Positions 42,664 through 49,587 of a stretch of 62,141 nt of DNA are shown piece by piece. Below the pieces are notes generated by a model. The model had not been told where the DNA came from. It searched no databases and saw only the letters and a program-made list of their open reading frames with translations. A program made the position numbers and the translations under genes. The stretch comes from Bacteroidales bacterium (GTDB taxonomy: Bacteria > Bacteroidota > Bacteroidia > Bacteroidales > UBA932), in the NCBI GenBank assembly GCA_028700975.1, contig JAQVRQ010000004.1:1-62141 (forward strand), given 5' to 3'. How positions within the stretch are numbered: the first letter of the stretch is position 1; each line of letters starts with the position of its first letter.

Positions 42664-44202
42664 CTATTTTTTAAATATCGCTCCAAGAATCCCTCTTACT
42701 ATTTGAGTACCTACACTTCTGCCAATACTGGTAGCAGCAGATCCTAATGCTTTATCAAGTGCAGATTTTGAATTTCCCCTTCTTTGAGTTGAGTTGCTCC
42801 TACGATATTCCCTGTCAAATTCTTTCTCTCTCTTTAAATCCTCCTTCTTTCGCTGCAACTCTACTTCTAACTCCTCAGCTGCAAGGCGCTCAACTTCCAC
42901 CCTTTTCTGCTCAAGTAGCCTTTCGTCAGTAATCCTTTCATAGGCCGACTCCCTGTCAAAGTTTCTCTCATACATTCCATATAGCCTGCTCTGTTTTATT
43001 ATGATCTCCCTTTGCTGAGGAGTTATCATACCTATCTGGCTCATAGGGAAGAGCATTTTTGCCCTCTCTACAACAGATGGAGCACCCTTATCGTCCAGAA
43101 AAGAGACGAGGGCCTCGCCAGTTCCCAGTTCAAGAATAGCCTGCTCTGTATCAAAAGCCGGATTTGTCCGAAAAGTTTGAGCTGCTGCTCTCACCACCTT
43201 CTGATCCTGAGGTGTAAATGCTCTCAAAGCGTGTTGAATTCTGTTTCCAAGCTGTCCAAGAATCTCAACAGGTATATCAGCCGGGGACTGAGAGATAAAA
43301 TAGACCCCCACCCCTTTGGACCTAATTAGTCTAACAACAAGTTCAACCTTCTCTTTAAGAGCCTTAGGAGCATCTTCAAACAACATATGAGCCTCGTCAA
43401 AGAAAAAGACAAATCTTGGTATTGGAAGGTCACCCACCTCAGGTAATTGATCATACAGTTCAGACAAAAGCCACAAAAGAAATGTTGAATATAGCTTAGG
43501 AGCCATCATAAGTTTATCGGCTGCAAGAATATTCAATACCCCCTTGCCACCCTCCATTTGAATAAGATCAAACACATTAAAAGCCGGCTCTCCAAAAAAT
43601 TTATCTGCACCCTGACTTTCCAGTGAAAGAAGAGCACGTTGAATTGCTCCAATACTAGCTGTTGAGATATTACCATAAATTGATGTGTACTCCTTTGCAT
43701 TTCTGGATGTCCAATCCAACATCGCCCTCAAGTCCTTAATATCAATAAGCAGAAGTTGCTTCTCATCGGCAATTCTGAATACAATGTTAAGCACCCCCTC
43801 CTGAGTTTCGTTCAAGTTCATAAGTCGTGCAAGTAGAAGCGGACCCATCTCTGAAATAGTAGTTCTCATAGGGTGCCCCTGCTCTCCAAAAACATCAAAA
43901 AATCTCACAGGTGCCCCTGTAAAAACAAGAGAGGCTGGATCCATTCCAAACTCCTTAATTCTGTCACCGATAAACTTATTAATAGCACCTGTCTGACTTA
44001 CACCTGATAGGTCACCCTTCATATCTGCAAGAAAACAGGGAATACCCAAATTACTAAAAGACTCAGCCAGCACCTGGAGAGAAACAGTTTTTCCTGTCCC
44101 GGTTGCTCCGGCTATAAGGCCGTGTCTGTTTACCATTTTGGGATTCATATAGAGAGGAGACGCGGCGTGTGCTACATACAATTTGTTATCTATATCACTC
44201 AT
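42664..44202 (-). CDS. HerA-like (DUF853) ATPase
   Basis: A 512-residue P-loop ATPase of the HerA/DUF853 helicase-like group. The track adds 67 codons that run into the repeat region; ATG 44202 ([12 protein letters not shown]) is the sensible start. Walker A is '[18 protein letters not shown]', Walker B '[13 protein letters not shown]'. An arginine/sensor region '[25 protein letters not shown]' follows. The C-terminus is a charged coil ending '[20 protein letters not shown]'. No nurA nuclease gene is nearby, so it is not a standard HerA-NurA pair. Cellular role unknown. Confidence 0.9.
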   Translation of the reverse strand: MSDIDNKLYVAHAASPLYMNPKMVNRHGLIAGATGTGKTVSLQVLAESFSNLGIPCFLADMKGDLSGVSQTGAINKFIGDRIKEFGMDPASLVFTGAPVRFFDVFGEQGHPMRTTISEMGPLLLARLMNLNETQEGVLNIVFRIADEKQLLLIDIKDLRAMLDWTSRNAKEYTSIYGNISTASIGAIQRALLSLESQGADKFFGEPAFNVFDLIQMEGGKGVLNILAADKLMMAPKLYSTFLLWLLSELYDQLPEVGDLPIPRFVFFFDEAHMLFEDAPKALKEKVELVVRLIRSKGVGVYFISQSPADIPVEILGQLGNRIQHALRAFTPQDQKVVRAAAQTFRTNPAFDTEQAILELGTGEALVSFLDDKGAPSVVERAKMLFPMSQIGMITPQQREIIIKQSRLYGMYERNFDRESAYERITDERLLEQKRVEVERLAAEELEVELQRKKEDLKREKEFDREYRRSNSTQRRGNSKSALDKALGSAATSIGRSVGTQIVRGILGAIFKK

Positions 44203-44334
44203 AATAGCTCTAGATTTTATTGAGTTAAATATACAAATAATAAATCTAATCCTTCCCCGGTCAATCGCAGCCCCTCCAGAACCAGAAATCCGGCCAAAGG
44301 CCGTATAAACTGCGCAGCACCATATAAATCCTCG
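44203..44334. other. Non-coding stretch before the repeat region
   Basis: This holds the upstream region of the HerA-like gene (AT-rich, 44203-44250) and a GC-richer part with a small hairpin CGGCC-AAA-GGCCG near 44291. No open frame or RNA gene is recognisable. Confidence 0.5.
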
Positions 44335-44370
44335 CAATGCGATTTTCATCCACAATGCGATTTTCATCCA
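44335..44370. repeat. Tandem duplication of an 18-bp unit
   Basis: CAATGCGATTTTCATCCA occurs twice head to tail with no mismatch, directly before the first copy of the long repeat. It causes the repeated '[12 protein letters not shown]' in a spurious ORF. Confidence 0.85.
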
Positions 44371-44433
44371 CAAATCTACGGACTGCACACTACCCCCCCG
44401 CACGACTGTAACAAGCTGAATAAGTGATCATTA

Positions 44434-44470
44434 ACACTTTAACCGAGGGGTTACCCCTCGGTTAAAGTGT
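44434..44470. repeat. Perfect hairpin in copy A (17-bp stem, TTA loop)
   Basis: ACACTTTAACCGAGGGG-TTA-CCCCTCGGTTAAAGTGT pairs without mismatch. No U-run follows, so it is not a typical intrinsic terminator, although it is very stable. Confidence 0.9.
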
Positions 44471-44525
44471 CAAGTCGCACAAAATAAACAAGTTGCAGCC
44501 GTCCGTGATTCAATATTTCTGGCAG

Positions 44526-44650
44526 ATCTTACTGTATGCCCTTTCACAGAGTAATCCGCATAACTGAAGGAGTCTCCGCCACAGCGAATGAAGTGAGCGA
44601 GGAGGAAAAACTCCGGAAGTTGTGCGGATACTCGGTGAATACAGTAAGAT
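44526..44650. repeat. Large imperfect inverted repeat (about 125 bp)
   Basis: ATCTTACTGTAT at 44526-44537 pairs with ATACAGTAAGAT at 44639-44650. Inside, ATCCGCATAACT pairs with AGTTGTGCGGAT (one mismatch) and GGAGT with ACTCC, around a loop containing AGCGAATGAAGTGAGCG. The whole could fold as one long stem in DNA or RNA. Copy B lacks the outer right arm. Confidence 0.75.
44562..44614. repeat. 53-bp sub-repeat, copy 1 of 3
   Basis: AACTGAAGGAGTCTCC...GGAGGAAAAACTCC occurs here, at 44662-44714 and at 44905-44957, identical by eye. The ends GGAGT/ACTCC can pair. Confidence 0.85.
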
Positions 44651-44661
44651 TGACAGATATA

Positions 44662-44714
44662 AACTGAAGGAGTCTCCGCCACAGCGAATGAAGTGAGCGA
44701 GGAGGAAAAACTCC
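44662..44714. repeat. 53-bp sub-repeat, copy 2 of 3
   Basis: The extra copy located between the two long repeats; it is preceded by ACAGTAAGATTGACAGATATA and joins directly to copy B. Confidence 0.85.
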
Positions 44715-44778
44715 ACAAATCTACTGACTGCACACTACCCCCCCGCACGACTGTAACAAGCTGAATAAGTGATCATTA

Positions 44779-44815
44779 ACACTTTAACCGAGGGGTTACC
44801 CCTCGGTTAAAGTGT
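44779..44815. repeat. Perfect hairpin in copy B (17-bp stem, TTA loop)
   Basis: The same 37-bp palindrome as at 44434-44470, unchanged. Confidence 0.9.
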
Positions 44816-44904
44816 CAAGTCGCACAAAATAAACAAGTTGCAGCCGTCCGTGATTCAATATTTCTGGCAGATCTTACTATACCCTTTCACAGAGTAATCC
44901 GCAT

Positions 44905-44957
44905 AACTGAAGGAGTCTCCGCCACAGCGAATGAAGTGAGCGAGGAGGAAAAACTCC
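44905..44957. repeat. 53-bp sub-repeat, copy 3 of 3
   Basis: Third identical copy, inside long repeat B. Confidence 0.85.
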
Positions 44958-44983
44958 GGAAGTTGTGCGGATACTCGGTGAAT

Positions 44984-45162
44984 GAGTTTGAAATCATTTT
45001 TTATTTACACTTTAAGGTTTGACTAAGTTTATTAAACACACATAGTACACTATTTTACTTATTTATATAGTTTTTCTTTATTTACACTACGTTTTTGATG
45101 TTTGATTTTTTTAATTATCTTGCGACCCTGAAAAACTGAGCAATTAAAATTCATCGATCTGA
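44984..45162. other. AT-rich non-coding stretch upstream of the AMP-ligase gene
   Basis: This is very AT-rich DNA between the repeat region and the AMP-ligase start. It must hold that gene's promoter; TATCTTGC near 45117 is a weak -7 candidate. I see no ORF or RNA gene. Confidence 0.4.
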
Positions 45163-46704
45163 ATGATACTACACGAGCAATTCATTAGAATGGCCAAGAG
45201 CAATCCCTCAAAATTGGCCATAATTGACAGAACCCTTGACAGAAGAGTCACATATTCAAAAGCTCTTATTGGGGCAATTATTTTAAGCAAAAGATTCAAA
45301 AAGTACGAAAAAGGCTTTGTAGGGATAATGGTTCCTACATCAGCCGGCTGTGCATTGGCTACTCTGGGAGTGCTAATGAGCGGAAGAACTCCGGTGATGA
45401 TTAATTACTCAACTGGTGCAGAGAGTAATGCAAGATACGCACAACAAAAATGTGGCTTAACTACAATAATAACCTCAAAGGCACTGCTGGACAAGTTGGG
45501 TTGTCCCGTGATTGAGGGTATGGTATTTATGGAAGACTTAATGGCAAGCATAGGGACTGGCGAAAAAATCCAAGCTGCACTCATTAGCAAACTTCCTACC
45601 TCTGCAATAATTAACCTTACCTATAAGGGAAAAGAGGATGACGTTGTTGCTATGCTATTTACCAGCGGCAGCGAGAAAGATCCAAAGGCAGTTCCACTAA
45701 CAAACAAAAACATTTCATCAAATATTGAGAGCTTCGGTAGTTATGTAGGAATATCAGATAAGGACACTATTCTGGCAAATCTTGTCTTTTTTCACATTTT
45801 TGGATTGACCGTAAATCTCTGGGTGCCATTTTACTATGGCATAACAATGATAACATATGCAAATCCGCTTGATTTTCAAACAGTGAGCAAAATTGCACGA
45901 GAAGAGAAGCCAACAATGATGGTAGGAACGCCCAGTTTTTTCTGGGGCTATCTCCATAAATCTGAACCCGGTGATTTTAAATCTGTAAGGATTATGGTAT
46001 CAGGAGCAGATAAATGTCCCGATGCACTACGAGAAGGCTATATAAAGAAGCACGGAGTCACCCTGCTTGAGGGCTATGGAGCGACTGAAACTTCACCAGT
46101 AATCTCTGTAAACTCACATCAATTCAACAGACCCGGAAGTACAGGCAAGCCTATACCAGGCGTGAAAGTTAGAATTGAACATCTTGAAAGCGGAGAGGAG
46201 TGTAAAGCGGGAGAGGTGGGAAAGATACTCGTTAAAGGGCCATCTGTAATGGGAGGATATTTCAGAGACCCTGAACAAACATCTGAGGCTCTTAAGGATG
46301 GCTGGTACAACACAGGAGATATGGGCTATTTTGATTCGGATGGTTACCTCTTCCACTCAGGAAGATTTAAGAGGTTTGTAAAAATTGGCGGAGAGATGGT
46401 CTCACTTGTTAAGGTAGAGAATACTCTTGAAAAGCATCTTCCTACAGGGGTATCTTGCTGTGTGGTAGATGTTCACGACCAAGTAAGAGGTTCATCAATT
46501 ATTGCAACTGTAACAATAGAGGTCAATAAGTCAGAAATTCTAAAAAAGATGGGCGAGGAGCTACCTAATATCGCACTGCCAAAACATTTTATTGTAATTA
46601 GGGAGCTTCCGATGATGGGGACAGGGAAAATCGATTTTAGGAGTGTCTCCAAAATAGTTCAGGAGATATTTGATAATCCAGAAAAACTTGACAAACCTGA
46701 GTAA
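45163..46704 (+). CDS. AMP-dependent acyl-CoA/acyl-ACP synthetase-like ligase
   Basis: A 513-residue ANL-superfamily adenylate-forming enzyme, cytosolic or membrane-associated. The P-loop motif is 'AMLFTSGSEKDPKAVPLTNKN', the A5 motif 'LEGYGATETSPVISVN', A7/A8 'WYNTGDMGYFDSDGYLFHSGR..RFVKIGGEMVS', and the C-terminal catalytic Lys is in 'GTGKIDFR'. It most resembles the ligase half of the acyltransferase/acyl-ACP synthetase Aas, so fatty acid activation is likely, but it lacks an acyltransferase domain. It is a single gene, ended by a terminator that reaches into the next gene. Confidence 0.88.
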   Translation: MILHEQFIRMAKSNPSKLAIIDRTLDRRVTYSKALIGAIILSKRFKKYEKGFVGIMVPTSAGCALATLGVLMSGRTPVMINYSTGAESNARYAQQKCGLTTIITSKALLDKLGCPVIEGMVFMEDLMASIGTGEKIQAALISKLPTSAIINLTYKGKEDDVVAMLFTSGSEKDPKAVPLTNKNISSNIESFGSYVGISDKDTILANLVFFHIFGLTVNLWVPFYYGITMITYANPLDFQTVSKIAREEKPTMMVGTPSFFWGYLHKSEPGDFKSVRIMVSGADKCPDALREGYIKKHGVTLLEGYGATETSPVISVNSHQFNRPGSTGKPIPGVKVRIEHLESGEECKAGEVGKILVKGPSVMGGYFRDPEQTSEALKDGWYNTGDMGYFDSDGYLFHSGRFKRFVKIGGEMVSLVKVENTLEKHLPTGVSCCVVDVHDQVRGSSIIATVTIEVNKSEILKKMGEELPNIALPKHFIVIRELPMMGTGKIDFRSVSKIVQEIFDNPEKLDKPE

Positions 46705-46727
46705 AAAGGTGCAACAATTTATTTCTT

Positions 46728-46761
46728 AAATCGTCTTTGTAATTATGAAGACGATTTTTTT
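46728..46761 (+). terminator. Intrinsic terminator overlapping the next start codon
   Basis: AAATCGTCTT-TGTAATTATG-AAGACGATTT is a perfect 10-bp stem with a 10-nt loop, running into TTTT. It ends the AMP-ligase transcript. The ATG of the following gene (46745-46747) is the end of the loop, and codons 2-4 (AAG ACG ATT) form the 3' arm. It may therefore also act as an attenuator or hide the start codon. Confidence 0.75.
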
Positions 46762-47836
46762 ATATTTAACTTGTATCTTAATACTCACATCTAGTTTAGT
46801 TTACAGCCAGAATCCAAATTTGGAAAGCTATTTAAAATCTCTCAAAAAAGAGGGAGAAGAGCCTGTATCGTTTGTTTTAAACAAACTTAAAGAATACGAT
46901 TTAATAATATTCGACGATGCACTCCACAACTCAAAAAATCCTTTTGATTATTACCAAACACTTATACAATCTTCATCCGGAGAAATAGACTATGTATTTA
47001 TTGAAGTTTTTGGAATATCTGCTCAGGAGCAACTTGATTCATTTATATACAACTCAGTATCTGACACATCAATACTTATAAAAGCATTTCAAGACGACTT
47101 TAGCGGTAACGGCTTAAGGTACAAAACATACCTGGACCTGCTTGAAACAATAAGAGTTCACAATATTTCACAATCAACTCAAAACAAAATCAGGGCAGTG
47201 GGTGTTGACCTGCCTATATGGTGGGAGGCTATTAATACCAGAAAGGAGTACGACATTTTTCTTACCTCTTTAGCCTCACGTGACTACTTTATGTATCTCT
47301 CTATTATTGAGAAAATGGATAGATTTACAACCGGAAAAAAGGGGATATTCCTTACTAACACGAGACACTCATACAAAAATATCCGACGAAAAGATGGCGA
47401 ACCATATTGGAATACCGGAACCTTTTTTACCCATTTTAATCCTCAAAAAAGTTATTCAGTCCGTTTTCACAATCTTCTTCTGAACATTACTGGAAGTAAC
47501 AACATTACCGAGAAGAAATCTGCACAAGGATTAGATAGGATTACATATAATTGGGTTCAACCCGATGAGGGAAGATGGGAGGAGGCTTTTATTGAGAATG
47601 GAGAGAAGAGTGTTGCAATACCAATAAAAGGTAACATTTTCGGAAACACAAAATATATTGGAAACCATATGCTTGATGTCTTGGAGGGTGAAAAAATGGA
47701 GAATGCCTGGGATGCCGTCATATTTCTTAAACCTGTAAAAAAACTTGAAAGTAGTGAAAAAACAAACTTTATGGTAACACCAAAATTCGAAAGAGAGTTA
47801 GAGCGAAGAAGACTGATAATTAATGGAAAGATTTAG
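46745..47836 (+). CDS. Exported EreA/ChaN-like protein of unknown function
   Basis: A 363-residue protein with a signal peptide to about 'SSLVYSQ'. The body faintly resembles erythromycin-esterase/ChaN-type folds: an early 'YDLIIFDDALHNSKNPFDYY' where those families have a Glu/His motif, 'VDYVFIEVFG', 'IRAVGVDLPIWW' and 'GIFLTNTRHSYKN' with a His near the end of a strand. The true Glu-x-x-His signature is not exact, so this is a weak call. Its start codon lies in a terminator hairpin loop. A plain hypothetical envelope protein is the alternative. Confidence 0.6.
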   Translation: MKTIFLYLTCILILTSSLVYSQNPNLESYLKSLKKEGEEPVSFVLNKLKEYDLIIFDDALHNSKNPFDYYQTLIQSSSGEIDYVFIEVFGISAQEQLDSFIYNSVSDTSILIKAFQDDFSGNGLRYKTYLDLLETIRVHNISQSTQNKIRAVGVDLPIWWEAINTRKEYDIFLTSLASRDYFMYLSIIEKMDRFTTGKKGIFLTNTRHSYKNIRRKDGEPYWNTGTFFTHFNPQKSYSVRFHNLLLNITGSNNITEKKSAQGLDRITYNWVQPDEGRWEEAFIENGEKSVAIPIKGNIFGNTKYIGNHMLDVLEGEKMENAWDAVIFLKPVKKLESSEKTNFMVTPKFERELERRRLIINGKI

Positions 47837-47887
47837 GTTTTTCCGACTCAATTTTGTAAATTGCATTTAGTTGAGGAAAAAACAAAA

Positions 47888-48226
47888 ATGATGATGGACA
47901 AATTGGTATTTAACGTTGATAAGAGCATTTTTGAAAACATCTCATCCGGAATGCAAAAAGCTTTTGTTTCACAAGTAAAGCCATCTGAGCTGCATAAATA
48001 TTTTATCCTTACAGAGGAAAAAAAGATTGATATCAGATACTTTAATGAAATTGAATTCTCACACGATAACAGATTATGCTCTTTTAAAATTGGTTATGCA
48101 GAGATAGATTTTCTAATTCCAAATGAACTAATCGACTCCGGAATTGAAGATCTTACTGAATTTTATAATTACGAACATATGCCTCCTATAGAGATTGTTT
48201 TTCAGCTAAAAGAGAGGCTTACTTAA
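47888..48226 (+). CDS. Small hypothetical protein, possibly ASCH-like
   Basis: A 112-residue cytosolic protein. The track begins at a TTG (47861); three in-frame ATGs (47888, 47891, 47894) are better. A motif 'FENISSGMQKAFVSQVKP' is reminiscent of the 'sG.K.f.iR' start of ASCH-type RNA-binding folds, and 'EKKIDIRYFNEIEFSHDN' follows. This is only a resemblance. It ends before a hairpin plus T-run terminator shared with the 3' end of the convergent Crp-type gene. Confidence 0.6.
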   Translation: MMMDKLVFNVDKSIFENISSGMQKAFVSQVKPSELHKYFILTEEKKIDIRYFNEIEFSHDNRLCSFKIGYAEIDFLIPNELIDSGIEDLTEFYNYEHMPPIEIVFQLKERLT

Positions 48227-48257
48227 ACAGCCTTTACAAAAATAGAACAACAATACA

Positions 48258-48920
48258 CTAGCCCTTTTCAGCAATAAGTTGAAGGGCTTTTTTATTGACT
48301 ATCTCTAGATTTCTCCCGGAAATTGTTATTATCCCGTCTTTTTGGAAGTCCGACAAAGTGTTAATAATACTCTCCTTTGAATAGCCTAGTGTAGCAGCCA
48401 TCTCCTCTCTTGTAAAAGGGAGAATAAGACTATTGTTTCCAAAAAGCCTTACCACATTTAACAGTAGCATAGCCAATGCTCCATTGGCATTTTTATGGCT
48501 CAAGGAGATTAAAGAGTGAACAACGCCGTTTGTAAGCTCAGACATCATTGCCACAATATAAACAGCAAAATTCCCATTCTCTTCAATTAATTTTTCAAAA
48601 ACATCCCTGTCAAAAACTCTAACCTTAGAGGGAGTTATTGCAATTGCAGAAAATTCAAGTCTCTTCTTTACAAAAGAGCACATAAGCCCTATAAAATCTC
48701 CTCTTACAGCAAAGCTAAATGTTGTATCTCTCCTTCCCTCCTCAAGATTTAACTTAGCCATCCCCTCCTCAAGAAACATTATCTGGGAGGCAAGGCTACC
48801 CTGTTTAATAATTGCCTCCCCCTTATTATATTCCAACAAGACGGATGATGTCAGAAGTTTTTCAAACTCAAACTCTTTCAAGCGACTTGTCCAGGCATAA
48901 ATATCATTTGGCACAATCAT
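48258..48920 (-). CDS. Crp/Fnr family transcriptional regulator
   Basis: A 220-residue regulator: N-terminal cyclic-nucleotide-binding-like barrel ('EAIIKQGSLASQIMFLEEGMAKL', 'RGDFIGLMCSF') and C-terminal winged HTH ('FTREEMAATLGYSKESIINTLSDFQKDGII'). It has only one Cys, so no Fnr-type cluster. The effector is unknown; the cAMP-binding Arg-Ser pair is not evident. It is divergent from the OsmC-family gene, with a perfect 14-bp palindrome between them that may be its operator. It is distinct in sequence from the Fnr-like gene at 35 kb. Confidence 0.9.
   Translation of the reverse strand: MIVPNDIYAWTSRLKEFEFEKLLTSSVLLEYNKGEAIIKQGSLASQIMFLEEGMAKLNLEEGRRDTTFSFAVRGDFIGLMCSFVKKRLEFSAIAITPSKVRVFDRDVFEKLIEENGNFAVYIVAMMSELTNGVVHSLISLSHKNANGALAMLLLNVVRLFGNNSLILPFTREEMAATLGYSKESIINTLSDFQKDGIITISGRNLEIVNKKALQLIAEKG
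48260..48294 (+). terminator. Intrinsic terminator of the small ORF
   Basis: AGCCCTT - 15-nt loop - AAGGGCT followed by TTTTTTA. It lies inside the last codons of the convergent Crp-type gene and would end plus-strand transcription of the small ORF. Confidence 0.6.
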
Positions 48921-48945
48921 TAATCCTTTTGTTAAATATCTAAAG

Positions 48946-48959
48946 ATGTAATATTACAT
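48946..48959. promoter_or_regulatory. Perfect palindrome ATGTAATATTACAT
   Basis: A 14-bp perfect palindrome with matching AAA/TTT beyond one mismatch on each side. It lies in the 128-bp gap between the divergent Crp-type and OsmC genes, about 62 bp before the OsmC -7 box. A likely operator, possibly for the adjacent Crp-type protein. Confidence 0.6.
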
Positions 48960-49014
48960 ATTTTTTGATTAAAAACTGCAACTCTCAAATAGTGGTCACT
49001 ATATTTTACTTAAG

Positions 49015-49022
49015 TAAATTTG
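49015..49022 (+). promoter_or_regulatory. -7 promoter element (TAAATTTG) for the OsmC gene
   Basis: TAAATTTG matches TAnnTTTG and is 26 bp before ATG 49049. It supports the downstream start over the track's TTG at 48965. No -33 box at good spacing, which would fit an activated promoter. Confidence 0.5.
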
Positions 49023-49048
49023 CAGAACTACCAATAAATAAAGAAAAT

Positions 49049-49492
49049 ATGGCAGATTCAAGATTCAGGGTAAAAGCACATAGTGAAAGCCCAACAAAAA
49101 CAATTGTAAAAGCTAGACAATTCGAAATAGTTATAGATGAACCGGCAGAACTGGGAGGAACAGACCTGGGAGCAAATCCGGTTGAGTATGTCCTTGCTGC
49201 ATTTGCAGGATGTCTAAACGTAATGGCTCACGTAGTGGCAAACGAAATGAAGTTTGAGCTAAGAGGAGTAGAGATAGATCTTTACGGAGATCTTAACCCT
49301 GCAAGACTATTTGGAATGAGCTTTGATGACAGAGCGGGTTACAAGCAGATTGTAGTAACTCTAAAGCCAGACACTGATGCAAATGAGGCAACCCTTGCTG
49401 AATGGGCTGAGAAGATTGAGGACAGATGCCCAGTAAGCGACAATCTACAGCACACTACACCAGTAAAAGTAGAGGTTAAGAAACAAAAATAA
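49049..49492 (+). CDS. OsmC family peroxidase-like protein
   Basis: A 147-residue cytosolic OsmC/Ohr-superfamily protein that reduces hydroperoxides with two cysteines. The track start (TTG 48965) is upstream of the promoter box; ATG 49049 (MADSRFRVKAHSES) is correct. The catalytic Cys pair is in 'AFAGCLNVMAHVVA' and 'EDRCPVSDNLQHTTPV'. The subfamily (YhfA-like rather than Ohr) is judged by the 'GANPVEYVLAAFAGCLN' context. A strong terminator follows. It is divergent from the Crp-type regulator. Confidence 0.92.
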   Translation: MADSRFRVKAHSESPTKTIVKARQFEIVIDEPAELGGTDLGANPVEYVLAAFAGCLNVMAHVVANEMKFELRGVEIDLYGDLNPARLFGMSFDDRAGYKQIVVTLKPDTDANEATLAEWAEKIEDRCPVSDNLQHTTPVKVEVKKQK

Positions 49493-49515
49493 GCAGTTGA
49501 CAAAATTAACCCCCA

Positions 49516-49552
49516 AACCCTGCCGTTTAATTCCGGCAGGGTTATTTTTTTT
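49516..49552 (+). terminator. Intrinsic terminator after the OsmC gene
   Basis: AACCCTGCCG - TTTAATTC - CGGCAGGGTT is a perfect 10-bp GC-rich stem followed by ATTTTTTTT. This is the clearest intrinsic terminator in the window. Confidence 0.9.
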
Positions 49553-49587
49553 GTAAATTGCACCAACAAACCCCATAAACTACAACA

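Larger units (their letters stand above)
44367..44640. repeat. Long direct repeat, copy A (274 bp)
   Basis: First of two nearly identical copies; copy B starts 345 bp later (44712-44983). The differences I see are one base near the start (ACGG/ACTG) and a short change near 44533 (CTGTATGCCC against CTATACCC). It holds a perfect 17-bp-stem hairpin and the 53-bp sub-repeat beginning AACTGAAGGAGTCTCC. Confidence 0.9.
44712..44983. repeat. Long direct repeat, copy B (272 bp)
   Basis: Second copy of the repeat at 44367-44640, ending at ...ACTCGGTGAAT, where the sequence diverges into AT-rich unique DNA. This common end point marks the right boundary of the duplicated unit. Confidence 0.9.

Noticed and set aside
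44203-44403. N-terminal extension of the HerA-like ORF and the ORFs at 44470-44748
   Set aside because: These read through the repeat region, carry repeated peptides ([24 protein letters not shown]) and resemble no protein. The HerA family start is at 44202.
44335-44983. CRISPR array or insertion sequence
   Set aside because: The repeats are long, few and contiguous with no regular spacers, and there is no transposase or cas gene in the window.
48965-49048. TTG start of the OsmC gene
   Set aside because: It would be translated through the -7 box; ATG 49049 starts the normal OsmC N-terminus.
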